From NCBI GenBank assembly GCA_045590535.1, contig JAZNRE010000032.1, forward strand, positions 1 through 64,000: a stretch of 64,000 nt of DNA, given 5' to 3'. Shown piece after piece: positions 1 to 9,090 of the stretch. Both the position numbers and the translations under genes were made by a program. A model generated the notes under the pieces. It worked only from the letters and a program-made list of their open reading frames with translations, was not told where the DNA came from and searched no databases. Each line of letters starts with the position of its first letter. The stretch's first letter is position 1. Source of the DNA: UMGS755 sp045590535 (lineage in GTDB: Bacteria > Bacillota > Clostridia > UBA1381 > UBA9506).

Positions 1-717
1 CAGGCTCGTTTCTCCATCTGTCGATAAAAACGTCGGATACAAATTAAGCCCCACAACACCGCCACAAGTTGCCAAAGCAGAGAGCTGCTCATCTTTTAAA
101 TTGCGAGGATGTTTTGCGAATCGAAAAGCGTTCGAATGAGAGGCCATAACAGGATAATCACTTGCGTGGAGCACATCCCAAAAGCCTTGTTCTGACAGAT
201 GCGACACATCAACCATCATGCCCAATTGGTTCATGGCATAAACCACTTCTCTACCAAAATCGGTAAGCCCCCCACATTCTTTTGCCAAAACGCCATCACC
301 AAGCTCATTGGCATCATTCCATGTTAGTGTTATGCCGCGAATACCTTTTTCATACAAAAGCTTTACATTATCGCAAGAGCCCATGAGTGCCCTGCCGTTT
401 TCGACTGTTAAAAGAGCACCCACTTTTTTATCATGAAAAGCCTTTTTAAAGTCAGAAGCCTTCAAAATTTGGTGCATGCTTTCTTTGTTTTTATCAAGTT
501 CTTTGTAAAAAACATCCAGCATAGCCAAAACGCTTTTTAGGGGCGCCTCTTCAGCATCATCAACCCAAAGGGCAAAAAACTGTACATAATGCTTAAAGGT
601 CAAAAGTTTGTCTAACGAAACCTTTAAGTCATTTTTTTGCAGCTGTTTTTTCTGCTTATAAATTTCATAAATCGTGTCACAATGCGCATCGGCAACCGAA
701 TATAAACCGTTATCCAC
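1..717 (-). CDS. Membrane dipeptidase (peptidase M19), 3' end cut off by window edge
   Basis: This is a zinc-dependent dipeptidase of the renal dipeptidase/M19 family, which hydrolyses dipeptides and related amide bonds. 239 codons are visible from a GTG start (717), which has a GGGAGG ribosome site 8 nt upstream. The protein runs off the left edge. The N-terminal motif DAHCDT supplies the first metal ligands (HxD). A VENG segment fits the bridging-glutamate site, TWNDAN is a family motif, and DVSHLSEQGFWDVL followed by SHSNA carries the later histidines. The gene lies 14 nt behind yraN and so probably shares the rplS operon. The C-terminus cannot be assessed. The family call is firm; the physiological substrate is unknown. 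Confidence 0.9.
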   Translation of the reverse strand, partial: MDNGLYSVADAHCDTIYEIYKQKKQLQKNDLKVSLDKLLTFKHYVQFFALWVDDAEEAPLKSVLAMLDVFYKELDKNKESMHQILKASDFKKAFHDKKVGALLTVENGRALMGSCDNVKLLYEKGIRGITLTWNDANELGDGVLAKECGGLTDFGREVVYAMNQLGMMVDVSHLSEQGFWDVLHASDYPVMASHSNAFRFAKHPRNLKDEQLSALATCGGVVGLNLYPTFLSTDGETSL

Positions 718-731
718 AGAGGCGACCTCCC

Positions 732-1106
732 TTAAGCTGATACCGTAAAAGCGTGAGGAATGTGCCTCAGCTCCTTTATCTTTCGCCCCTCATAGAGCAC
801 CTCAACCACATCAAAGCTATAGTTGAAATTCAGTTGCTCTTCTTCAATATATGTATATGCCGTTTTAATCAATTTTTGCTGCTTGCTTTTTGTCACATGT
901 TCGCAAGGCAAGCCAAAGGCTTCGCTTTGCCGGGTTTTAACCTCAACAAAAGAAACCGTGTCCCCTTTTTGAACGATGATATCAATCTCACCAATCATTT
1001 TGCCAATAGTTTTTCGATAGTTTCGCTTTAAAATGGTATAACCCTGCTTTTTGAGATAGCGGCAGGCTGCCTTCTCTCCCAACTCACCAATCTGCTGTGT
1101 TTTCAT
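732..1106 (-). CDS. yraN: YraN/UPF0102 family endonuclease-like protein
   Basis: A 124-residue protein of the UPF0102 (YraN) family, which has an archaeal Holliday-junction-resolvase-like (PD-(D/E)XK type) fold. The motifs fit: GEIDIIVQ holds the acidic residue pair and FVEVKTR holds the E-x-K of the nuclease core. Its cellular role is not established in bacteria. The start codon overlaps the rnhB stop (ATGA), so the two are translationally coupled. The rnhB-yraN pairing is common in Firmicutes. Length is normal for the family. Confidence 0.92.
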   Translation of the reverse strand: MKTQQIGELGEKAACRYLKKQGYTILKRNYRKTIGKMIGEIDIIVQKGDTVSFVEVKTRQSEAFGLPCEHVTKSKQQKLIKTAYTYIEEEQLNFNYSFDVVEVLYEGRKIKELRHIPHAFTVSA

Positions 1107-1720
1107 AGCTCACTTCCCTTTGCCAGAATTTTTGTGAGAAAGGTTTTTCGGTGAGCTGGGCAAGGACCCAAAGTACGAATTAACTCACAATGACGCTGAC
1201 TGCCATAGCCTTTGTGCTTTTCAAATTCATACTGAGGATAGTTCTCTGCCATCACCTCTTTGCAGTAATGGTCACGGGCAACCTTTGCCAAAATAGATGC
1301 CGCCGCAATGGATTGACTCAAGGCATCACCTTTTTTCACGCAGAGATTTGGTTCCGGCAAACTACGGCTGATGTTGCCGTCAATTAAAATCATATCCGGC
1401 TTAACCGATAGGCTTTCAATTGCCTTTTTCATGGCCAGCATGGTGGCATTTAAAATGTTAATCTCGTCAATTGTCACTTCGTCCACACTGGCAATGCTAT
1501 AGGCCAAGGCCTGCTCCTTTATCAGTGGAAAAAGAGCTTCTCTTTTTTTCTCGGTTAAGGCTTTAGAATCGTTAATTTCTTCCATGTAAAAACCCCGGGG
1601 CAAAACAACGGCTGCCGCAAACACAGGCCCTGCCAGAGGGCCACGGCCCGCCTCATCGACGCCGGCTAAACACTCTACGCCATCTTTTAAAAACTGCCTG
1701 TCAAATTCTTCACGAGTCAT
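1103..1720 (-). CDS. rnhB: Ribonuclease HII
   Basis: RNase HII cleaves the RNA strand of RNA-DNA hybrids and removes single ribonucleotides misincorporated in DNA. The catalytic signature GVDEAGRGPLAGPVFAAA near residue 20 carries the conserved Asp and Glu, and a later acidic site appears in LIDGN. I choose the internal ATG at 1720, giving 205 aa that begin MTREEF, because GGAGGAGG lies 7 nt upstream. The upstream ATG at 1741 sits inside that ribosome site. The start overlaps the rbgA stop as ATGA, and the stop overlaps yraN in the same way. Confidence 0.96.
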   Translation of the reverse strand: MTREEFDRQFLKDGVECLAGVDEAGRGPLAGPVFAAAVVLPRGFYMEEINDSKALTEKKREALFPLIKEQALAYSIASVDEVTIDEINILNATMLAMKKAIESLSVKPDMILIDGNISRSLPEPNLCVKKGDALSQSIAAASILAKVARDHYCKEVMAENYPQYEFEKHKGYGSQRHCELIRTLGPCPAHRKTFLTKILAKGSEL

Positions 1721-2577
1721 GCTCTTGCCTCCTCCGGCCATTCCAACGTTATGTTACCGATTTTTGTGCTGCGAAATTCATCTAAAACAATCCCGGCTGC
1801 CCGCAGCAAGTCATATTCACCGCCGGAAATGATAAAGCCGCGTTTTTTAGCTACGGCCTCCAGAGCGCAAAAACCATTTTCAAACTCTGTTGTTTCCAGC
1901 TTATAGCGGGCGGATAAAGCCTGGGGTGCACGGATGCACAGGTCTTCTAGAAGCTTGGCTGCCAAGGTTTCGGTATCCATAATTTCATCTTTAATGGCAC
2001 CGGTAAAGGCAAGGCGCAAACCCACTGACTCATCTTCAAATTTCGGCCAAAGAACACCGGGGGTATCCAAAAGCTCTAATCCTCCGGCAAGGCGAATCCA
2101 CTGTTTGCCTTTTGTGACACCAGGTCTGTCACCGCTGATGGCAGCACTTCGGCCGGCCAAACGGTTAATGAAAGAGGACTTGCCCACATTGGGAATGCCC
2201 ACAATCATCAGCTTTAAGGGACGATTTTTCATCCCGCGTTCTTCCTGGCGCTTAATTTGCTCCGTAAGGAGAGATCGAACGGTATCCACCACATGTTTGG
2301 TCCGTTTTTCGTGAACGCTGTCAAACAAAATGGCTGTTTTGCCCTGCTTCTTAAAATACCCAAGCCATGCCTCGTTGGCCTTTTCATCGGCCAAATCAGC
2401 CTTGTTCAAAATTAAAAGACGGGGTTTTTGACCGCAAATGCTTTCAATTTCAGGGTTTTGAGAAGAGAGAGGTGCACGAGCATCCAAAAGTTCTACCACC
2501 AAATCCACAAGCTTTAAATTTTCACCAATCAAACGACGGGTTTTGGCCATATGACCGGGAAACCACTGAATGTTCAT
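1717..2577 (-). CDS. rbgA: Ribosome biogenesis GTPase RbgA (YlqF)
   Basis: A circularly permuted GTPase needed for a late step of 50S subunit assembly in Firmicutes. The motifs appear in permuted order: G4 (LNKADL) comes first, then G1 (GIPNVGKSS), then G3 (DTPG). The N-terminus MNIQWFPGHMAKTRR is the standard RbgA start. The reading frame extends upstream to a TTG (2595), but the ATG at 2577 is preferred because GAGAGGA lies 9 nt before it and it matches the family start. 286 aa is the usual length. The gene is in the rplS-lepB-rbgA-rnhB operon, a conserved Firmicutes order. Confidence 0.96.
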   Translation of the reverse strand: MNIQWFPGHMAKTRRLIGENLKLVDLVVELLDARAPLSSQNPEIESICGQKPRLLILNKADLADEKANEAWLGYFKKQGKTAILFDSVHEKRTKHVVDTVRSLLTEQIKRQEERGMKNRPLKLMIVGIPNVGKSSFINRLAGRSAAISGDRPGVTKGKQWIRLAGGLELLDTPGVLWPKFEDESVGLRLAFTGAIKDEIMDTETLAAKLLEDLCIRAPQALSARYKLETTEFENGFCALEAVAKKRGFIISGGEYDLLRAAGIVLDEFRSTKIGNITLEWPEEARA

Positions 2578-2667
2578 AATGCTCATTCCTCTCAAAGTTT
2601 TAAAAGTTTAAATATCTTTTTAAAAAACGCAAAAAGGGCTGATAGCTTGTTGCCTCAGCCCTGCTGA

Positions 2668-3342
2668 TTACGGTTCTAAATTTTCATATAAGCTGCCAAA
2701 CTGAGAAAAGGGCATAACACGCAAAGATGCACGGCCCACAATGTCTTCATAGGCAATCAGCCCCAAATTTCGGCTATCTTGCGAGTTGTTGCGATTATCG
2801 CCCATAACAAACACATACCCCTCCGGCACAACCAAAGGATAGCTCTGCGCATTACCGGCACGAAGGAGCTTTTCTTTAATATATGGCTCGGATATAACCT
2901 CACCGTTAATCAAAACATCGCCGGTTTCCTGACGAATGTCAAGAGTGTCGCCGGGCATGGCAATAACCCGTTTAACGATGTGTTTGCCCAAAGCGTGAGA
3001 TTTAATCACCACAATGTCCTTTGCCTTTGGCTGATAAAACAGCTTGGTAACAACCAATCGGTCTTTTGAGTGGAGTGTTGGCAGCATGGAGTCACCTTCA
3101 ACCTGAACCATTGCAAAAAAGAATTGATTGATGATTAAAGCCAGCACAACAGCAACGGCAATTGATTTTGACCAGTCAAAAACCTCCCGCCAAAAGCTGT
3201 TTTTTTCATCGTCGGGGTCAATACCATCACGAATGATTTCGTCAAATTCCCATTCTTCAGGCTCATTTATGGTTTCATAGGACTCATCTTCATCTAAAAA
3301 CTCTGTTATATCAAAAATTTTTGTATCCTTTTGTTCCTCCAT
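2668..3342 (-). CDS. lepB: Signal peptidase I
   Basis: A membrane serine peptidase that removes signal peptides from exported proteins. The 224-aa protein has an acidic cytoplasmic N-terminus, then one transmembrane segment (about residues 55-80, AVAVVLALIINQFFFAMV). The catalytic Ser is in GDSMLPTL and the catalytic Lys is in KRVIAMPGD. The family box GDNRNNSQDSRNLG lies near the C-terminus. The start has GAAAGGA upstream. This is the Gram-positive SipS type with a single membrane anchor. It lies between rplS and rbgA. The 143-nt gap to rplS holds small hairpins but no convincing terminator. Confidence 0.96.
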   Translation of the reverse strand: MEEQKDTKIFDITEFLDEDESYETINEPEEWEFDEIIRDGIDPDDEKNSFWREVFDWSKSIAVAVVLALIINQFFFAMVQVEGDSMLPTLHSKDRLVVTKLFYQPKAKDIVVIKSHALGKHIVKRVIAMPGDTLDIRQETGDVLINGEVISEPYIKEKLLRAGNAQSYPLVVPEGYVFVMGDNRNNSQDSRNLGLIAYEDIVGRASLRVMPFSQFGSLYENLEP

Positions 3343-3485
3343 GTTCTAAGTCCTTTCTTTTCTATCAAAACAAAATAATTTGCATATGCAAAGAGGGCGT
3401 GGCAACGAAACAACCCAACACCTTGTTGGCCGTTCTTGCACACACCCCCCTGACGCGATAAGACTCTTTGGTTAAAAACCGAGAC

Positions 3486-3830
3486 TTATCTTAATTTCTC
3501 CTTGACCTTAGCAGCCTTACCCACTCTATCTCTTAAATAGAACAGTCTAGCTCTTCTAACCTTACCCAGTCTAACAACCTCAATCTTGGCAATTTTGGGA
3601 GAATTGACGGGGAATGTTCTTTCAACGCCGGTACCGTAGGAAATACGACGAACCGTAAAGGTCTTCTGAATGCCACCATTTTGAATTTTGATGATGGTAC
3701 CTTCAAAAACCTGAATTCTTTCACGGTTACCTTCCTTAACCTTTACATGCACTTTAACAGTGCTACCGATTTCAAGTTCCGGCAGGTCAGTTCTGATTTG
3801 GTCTTGTGTCAATGCTTTAATAACATCCAT
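3486..3830 (-). CDS. rplS: 50S ribosomal protein L19
   Basis: A 114-aa ribosomal protein at the 30S-50S interface. The family sequence is clear, including the VRRISYGTGVERTFP segment and the basic C-terminus RARLFYLRDRVGKAAK. This is the first gene of a six-gene minus-strand operon. It has its own strong promoter and a structured leader that overlaps the Shine-Dalgarno site (GAGGAGG), which suggests autoregulation by L19. Length is typical. Confidence 0.98.
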   Translation of the reverse strand: MDVIKALTQDQIRTDLPELEIGSTVKVHVKVKEGNRERIQVFEGTIIKIQNGGIQKTFTVRRISYGTGVERTFPVNSPKIAKIEVVRLGKVRRARLFYLRDRVGKAAKVKEKLR

Positions 3831-3839
3831 TTTTTTGCC

Positions 3840-3885
3840 TCCTCTTCAAGCGCTTCGCGTTCATGCCTGGCATGCAAGCAGAGGA
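3840..3885 (-). promoter_or_regulatory. L19-leader-like RNA structure over the rplS ribosome site
   Basis: In the minus-strand transcript an outer stem TCCTCT/AGAGGA encloses two small hairpins, CATGC-CAG-GCATG and GCG-AAG-CGC. The 3' arm of the outer stem overlaps the GAGGAGG ribosome site of rplS. This geometry resembles the L19 ribosomal-protein leaders known in Firmicutes. The pairing is seen in the sequence; the regulatory role is inferred. Confidence 0.6.
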
Positions 3886-3916
3886 CCGCTTTTTCTTTTT
3901 GCACATTCACCATATC

Positions 3917-3945
3917 ATTATAATATAAAATTTTCTAAATTTCAA
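3917..3945 (-). promoter_or_regulatory. SigA promoter of rplS operon
   Basis: On the minus strand, TTGAAA (3940-3945) and TATAAT (3917-3922) are separated by exactly 17 nt. This fits a strong vegetative promoter about 80 nt upstream of rplS. Confidence 0.85.
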
Positions 3946-3974
3946 GCATTTTTTTCCTAATCATAAAATTACAA

Positions 3975-6755
3975 TCATTCGGTTGTTTCTCTGTATTTCC
4001 GCAGAGCATCAATCGACACTTCAAGTTCTGCCAAATACTCGCCCATACTTGTCCAGTCATTTGCTTGTGTTGCAGTTTTAAACCGGTCATAGTCCTCTAA
4101 AAGATTGCTGATAACCAGGTCTAAATTTCCGGTTTGCGGCTGGGGTATCACATCGTTTTCATTTGGCGGAATTGGCACATCGCCCACCGGTGCTTTGGCA
4201 AAAACAGAGCGCAGAGCTGCCTCCAGCGTGGGCTCCATGGCAATGGTCTCACCATAGCTCACAATAACACGCTTTAATTCAGGCAACGAGGCATTATTTT
4301 TAGAAGTAATATATACCGGCTCAATGTATAAAAGCGAACTTCTATATGGTACAACCAACATGTTACCTCGAATAACACTTGAGCCCCCCTGCCCCCACAA
4401 TGTCATTTCACGGGAGATATCCGGGTCGTTATCCACACGGTTTTCAATTTGCATGGGGCCATAAACGGTTTGATTTTTCGGAAAGCGATGCAAAATAAAT
4501 TCTCCATAATGGTCCGGGGCATTTCGCTGAACCAAAAGCCCCACCATATTATGCTTTCCTTGAACCACATAGGGAATCATCAGCACCATTTCATTGGCGC
4601 CGTCAATTTCCATAATATTATAATAAGGCTCAACGGTAATTTCGTTTTCCTGATATTTTTCTTTTGCAATATCCCATACATCCGCTTGATCATAGAACTG
4701 ACCGGCATCTTTGACATGGTAACGCTGATATACATCGGCTTGCACCTTAAACAAATATTCCGGCACACGAATGTGTTCTTTAACCGCCTCAGGCAATGCG
4801 TTGTCGTCAAAGATTTCAGGATAAATCCGCTGATAAGCACGGGCAATGGGATCGGTTTCGTCCGTTATATATAAGCTGACATCGCCGGTGTAAGCGCTGA
4901 CAATCGCTGTGACGGAATTGCGAATGTAGTTTACATTGCCATAAGGTTGGGCATAAGGATACTGGGATGAATAGGTGTAACCATTCACAATCCAATAAAG
5001 AGCGCCGTCATCACCCACCAAAAGATAGGGATCGTCATCAAAGCTGATAAAGGGTGCCACCTTTTTCACGCGGTCTAAAATGTTGCGGTTAATCAAAATA
5101 CGGCTGTCACCGCTAATGTTACCGGAAAGAAGCAGACGATAATCTTTATAATACAAAGAGAACATCAACCGTTTGATAAAGCTCAAACGGACACCGCTGT
5201 CCCCATCGTATGTGCATTCAACATCTGTCAGGCCCTCCGAATAATCCAGCTCTTTGTTTTGTCCGCCCACCACCACATAATCATTGGTCAGCTCGCCGTA
5301 ATAAATACGGGGCTGTGTAATTTGGGGCATGCCCCCCGTTGACTGCGGGGGAATATCGCGGATTAAAAACTCGGGCTGACCCTCTGCCGTTACCTGATTG
5401 ACAGGGCTTGCCACCACACCGAAGCCATGGGTATAGCGGAAAATTTGATTGGCATAGGATTTAGCTGAAGCATCCAAGTTTTCTTTATTCATTTCCCTAG
5501 CGGCCATGAACACAACATTGGGCTTGCCGTCCAGTACATACGGCGCAACATCCACATCGTTAAAAGTGTAATATTTGCGCAAAAACTGCAACTGATTATA
5601 AGCCGTTTGAGTTGCGCCAAAATCGGCGATTCTTGTGCCTGCCAGCCAGGTTTCATCTTCCGATATATTTTGTTGTGTCAAATCATATTGGGGTGTAAAT
5701 TCCCTCTCAGTAACCGCATCAAGACCAAAAGCCTTTCTTGTGGCTTCCATGTTATAGGCAATGTATGGGCTTTGCAGATTGCGCTCATTGGGGCTCACCA
5801 CCAATGAGTCTGTCACCGCTGCCGCAATGCCCACTGCGAAGAATGCAACCGGCACAAGTGCCAGAGAAAACAGAGACAACCAATATTTTTTGCGATATAA
5901 AAAGAAGCCAACAAGCAAAACAGAGACTAAAACAACAAAGGGAATCACCTTGTAAAAAGTTTTCCAAATGTTTACCTCAACATAGCCTGCACCAAAAATC
6001 TCTTTTTGAGCACCAAAGGATGAAAAGAGAATGTTCTCAGCTGAAAGCCGATAGGTCACCATGGACAAAATGAAATAAATAATGGCCAGCACAGCCACAT
6101 GAGAAAAAGCTTTGCCCTCTTCACAAATCACAGCCTTAAGGCTTTGATGCCCTTTCTTAACAAAAATAAGAAAATAAACAACGGCTGCCAAAATCATCAT
6201 GAAAAGCAACAGCGTTTTGCCGCCACTGATTAAGCTCACCAGCATTGGCCGTGTGAAGACATAATAACCTACATCCTGCTGAAACAGAGGATCGCTCACA
6301 CCAAAGCTTTCACGGTTTAAAGCCAGTAAAATTTTCTGATACAAGCTGCCGCCCAATACACCACTGCACATTAAAGCCAAAAGGGCGCTCAACAAAACAT
6401 ATGGCCATTTTTTGCTTAAAAACCGATTTTGAAAATTTGGCTTAACCGCAATAGAGCAAATGAGAAAACTGTTGAAAAGCAAAACGGCAAAAATCAAAAC
6501 AAAACCCATCGTTTGCGTAGCCACCCGGGCAATCAAATTTGTCCAAAATACAGATGTGTATGCCTGACCGATTTCCTTCAACTGCCAATACTCCATAATC
6601 GCGTTATATATGGGAGAAATAACAAATGAAAAGGCCGCCACAATAATGGCTATAACAATCCAGAACCTAGTATGTTTTGCTCTGTTTCTATCGTTAACTG
6701 CCTTGTCAAAGCTTGTTTTGTCCTTGTTATAAGGTGAATGGTCAAATCCGTTCAT
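3975..6755 (-). CDS. UPF0182 (COG1615) large membrane protein
   Basis: A 926-aa protein of the UPF0182 family. The first third, about residues 30-320, holds roughly seven hydrophobic segments. The rest is a large domain, probably extracytoplasmic, with family segments such as VSPNERNLQSPYIAYN and MNKENLDASAKSYANQIF. The function of the family is unknown. The last 80 residues are proline-rich and then acidic. The start has GAGG 7 nt upstream. It lies 83 nt after ftsY on the same strand, so it may be cotranscribed. Length is normal for the family. Confidence 0.88.
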   Translation of the reverse strand: MNGFDHSPYNKDKTSFDKAVNDRNRAKHTRFWIVIAIIVAAFSFVISPIYNAIMEYWQLKEIGQAYTSVFWTNLIARVATQTMGFVLIFAVLLFNSFLICSIAVKPNFQNRFLSKKWPYVLLSALLALMCSGVLGGSLYQKILLALNRESFGVSDPLFQQDVGYYVFTRPMLVSLISGGKTLLLFMMILAAVVYFLIFVKKGHQSLKAVICEEGKAFSHVAVLAIIYFILSMVTYRLSAENILFSSFGAQKEIFGAGYVEVNIWKTFYKVIPFVVLVSVLLVGFFLYRKKYWLSLFSLALVPVAFFAVGIAAAVTDSLVVSPNERNLQSPYIAYNMEATRKAFGLDAVTEREFTPQYDLTQQNISEDETWLAGTRIADFGATQTAYNQLQFLRKYYTFNDVDVAPYVLDGKPNVVFMAAREMNKENLDASAKSYANQIFRYTHGFGVVASPVNQVTAEGQPEFLIRDIPPQSTGGMPQITQPRIYYGELTNDYVVVGGQNKELDYSEGLTDVECTYDGDSGVRLSFIKRLMFSLYYKDYRLLLSGNISGDSRILINRNILDRVKKVAPFISFDDDPYLLVGDDGALYWIVNGYTYSSQYPYAQPYGNVNYIRNSVTAIVSAYTGDVSLYITDETDPIARAYQRIYPEIFDDNALPEAVKEHIRVPEYLFKVQADVYQRYHVKDAGQFYDQADVWDIAKEKYQENEITVEPYYNIMEIDGANEMVLMIPYVVQGKHNMVGLLVQRNAPDHYGEFILHRFPKNQTVYGPMQIENRVDNDPDISREMTLWGQGGSSVIRGNMLVVPYRSSLLYIEPVYITSKNNASLPELKRVIVSYGETIAMEPTLEAALRSVFAKAPVGDVPIPPNENDVIPQPQTGNLDLVISNLLEDYDRFKTATQANDWTSMGEYLAELEVSIDALRKYRETTE

Positions 6756-6838
6756 AGTGTCTAACCTCTTTTCTGATAAGCTCTATAATACTATGCCCAA
6801 AATATAGAAAAAAAGTGCAAAAATGCACTTTTATTTCT

Positions 6839-8023
6839 TTAATTATCTGTTTCTGTAAACAAAGCATCGGCAAAGGCTCTTGCATCAAAGGGTCGCAAGT
6901 CGTCAATGCCTTCGCCAACACCAATGAACTTGACACCAACGCCCTGCTCACGAGCCAAAGCCAAAATAACGCCGCCCTTGGCTGTTCCGTCAAGTTTGGT
7001 TAAAATAACGCCGGTAATGCCGGCTGCCAGGGCAAATTCTCTGGCTTGATTCAAGGCGTTTTGTCCGGTTGATGCATCTAAAACCAGCAGGGTTTCAACC
7101 TGATTGCCACCGGTTTCCCGTTCCACAACCCGGGCTGTTTTTTTCAATTCTTCCATTAAATTCTTTTTGTTGTGCAACCGGCCTGCCGTGTCGCAAATAA
7201 CCAGTTCGGCCCCTCTTGCCTTTGCCGCCTGAATGCTGTCAAACACCACGGCAGACGGGTCAGCACCCTCCTGATGTTTAACAAGTTCTACTCCGGCTCG
7301 TTCGGCCCAGATAGCCAACTGGTCAATGGCCGCTGCACGAAAGGTGTCGCCCGCTGCCAAAATCACCCGTTTGCCCTGCTCTTTATAATAATGGGCCAGT
7401 TTGCCGATGGAGGTGGTTTTGCCCACACCGTTAACACCAATCACCATAATAACCGCCGGTGCACCTTCAAGATGCACTTCTGCATCTTGCTCTGTCAAAA
7501 TCTCGGTGATGACATCACGCAGCAATGTTTTTAAAGCATCGGTTTCACGAATGCCGTTTTCCTTTGCTCTTTTTTGTAACTGTTCTATGATGTAAGAAGA
7601 TGTTTCCGCACCAATATCGGACATAATCAGTGCTTCTTCCAGTTCTTCAAACAAATCTTCATCTATTTTTCCCATAGAGGAAAAAACAAGGTCAATTTTG
7701 TCAGAAAGAGCAGAACGGGTCTTGTTAAGACCGGCTTTTAACCGACTGAAAAAACCACCGTTTACCTTGACTGGCTCACCGACCGGCGCATCCTCTGTCT
7801 TTGTTTCAACCGCTTGTTCCGTTTCTGACTCTACCCCGTTTTCTTCTTCAAAAAAGGTCTCCTCGGCTTCATAAACAGGCTCTTCTGCCGGCACCTCTTC
7901 TGCAAGGGCAGCGTCTGTTTCCGGCAGTTCTTCTTTTTCCGACTCTTGTTCTGGCTGCAAAGAATCTATTCTTTCAGGCTTTTCTTCCTGATTTTCTTTT
8001 TTCTTAAAAAAGTGCTTAAACAA
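6839..8023 (-). CDS. ftsY: Signal recognition particle receptor FtsY
   Basis: The SRP receptor GTPase that docks ribosome-nascent chain complexes at the membrane. It has 394 aa: a strongly acidic, Glu-rich A domain (about residues 10-90), then the NG domain. Motifs are GVNGVGKTTSIGKLA (P-loop), AAGDTFRAAA, DTAGRLHNK and TKLDGTAKGG. The start is TTG (8021-8023) with GGTGGT upstream. It follows gpsA by 45 nt and is separate from smc and rnc, unlike the smc-ftsY arrangement of Bacillus. Confidence 0.96.
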   Translation of the reverse strand: MFKHFFKKKENQEEKPERIDSLQPEQESEKEELPETDAALAEEVPAEEPVYEAEETFFEEENGVESETEQAVETKTEDAPVGEPVKVNGGFFSRLKAGLNKTRSALSDKIDLVFSSMGKIDEDLFEELEEALIMSDIGAETSSYIIEQLQKRAKENGIRETDALKTLLRDVITEILTEQDAEVHLEGAPAVIMVIGVNGVGKTTSIGKLAHYYKEQGKRVILAAGDTFRAAAIDQLAIWAERAGVELVKHQEGADPSAVVFDSIQAAKARGAELVICDTAGRLHNKKNLMEELKKTARVVERETGGNQVETLLVLDASTGQNALNQAREFALAAGITGVILTKLDGTAKGGVILALAREQGVGVKFIGVGEGIDDLRPFDARAFADALFTETDN

Positions 8024-8068
8024 GGTTACACCACCTTACGAAATATACCTGACCCGCTGGCCGAAAAA

Positions 8069-9085
8069 TTAGCGACCGTTAATCACATCGCTCTCAGTTT
8101 CGTGCTTCCGTTTTCTCTCCATAAGGCTCATAACGGCTTCTTTTGGGTCTTTGTTTTCAAACAATACGCTGTAAGCTTCTTCCACAATGGGCATTTCAAC
8201 CTGCATGCGTTTGGCCAAAGTCCAGGCTGCTTTTGTGGCATAAAAGCCTTCTACAACCATTTTAACCTCTTCAATGGCCTGGGCCGGTGTTTTGCCCTGA
8301 CCAATTAAAATGCCGGCACGGCGGTTGCGGGAATGCATGCTGGTGCAGGTTACGATTAAGTCACCCATACCGGAAAGACCGCTGAAGGTGGTAGCGTCTG
8401 CACCCATAGCAACACCCAGACGGCACATTTCTGCCATACCTCTTGTCATCAAAGCAGCTTTGGCGTTATCCCCCAGGCCAATGCCGTCCGTAATGCCGGC
8501 GCAAAGGGCAATAACATTTTTCAAGGCACCGCCCAGCTCCACGCCGACCATGTCTGTGCCTGTATATACCCGGAAGTAATCACACATCACCACTTCCTGC
8601 AGCATTTGAGAAGTTTCAATATCCGTCGATGCAATCACATTGGTGGTAGGCATTTTCCGCCCTACTTCTTCTGCATGAGAAGGACCGGACATAACGGCAA
8701 TTTTCGCTTGCGGAATCGCCTCGGCAATCACCTGGGATAACCGTTTTTGTGTGTCCTGCTCAAGACCTTTAGAAGCATTCACAATCACAACACCTTCACC
8801 AACATAAGGCTGCAGCTTTTGGGCTGTTGCCTTGGTGGCTTGTGAGGGTGTTACCATGAAAATAATGTCAGCATCTTTTGCTGCAACTTCTAGTGAGTCT
8901 GTATATTGTATGTTGTCCGGCAGCATAACACCGGGCAAAAATTGCTTGTTTTCTTTATAAGCGGCAAGGGCTTCGGATTCCTCATGCAAATATGACCACA
9001 AAGTCACATCATGACCGTTACCTGCCAAAAGAGATGCAATTGCAGTTCCCCAACCGCCGGAACCGATGACTGCAATTTTTTTCAT
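8069..9085 (-). CDS. gpsA: Glycerol-3-phosphate dehydrogenase [NAD(P)+]
   Basis: Reduces dihydroxyacetone phosphate to sn-glycerol-3-phosphate, the backbone for phospholipids. The 338-aa protein has the N-terminal Rossmann motif GSGGWGTAIA. Family landmarks are NASKGLE, the active-site lysine region GGALKNVIALCAGI and the C-terminal GLSGMGDLIVTC. The start has AAAGGAG upstream. It sits 5 nt behind plsY, so the two first steps of phosphatidic acid synthesis are coupled. Confidence 0.97.
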   Translation of the reverse strand: MKKIAVIGSGGWGTAIASLLAGNGHDVTLWSYLHEESEALAAYKENKQFLPGVMLPDNIQYTDSLEVAAKDADIIFMVTPSQATKATAQKLQPYVGEGVVIVNASKGLEQDTQKRLSQVIAEAIPQAKIAVMSGPSHAEEVGRKMPTTNVIASTDIETSQMLQEVVMCDYFRVYTGTDMVGVELGGALKNVIALCAGITDGIGLGDNAKAALMTRGMAEMCRLGVAMGADATTFSGLSGMGDLIVTCTSMHSRNRRAGILIGQGKTPAQAIEEVKMVVEGFYATKAAWTLAKRMQVEMPIVEEAYSVLFENKDPKEAVMSLMERKRKHETESDVINGR

Positions 9086-9090
9086 AGCCT

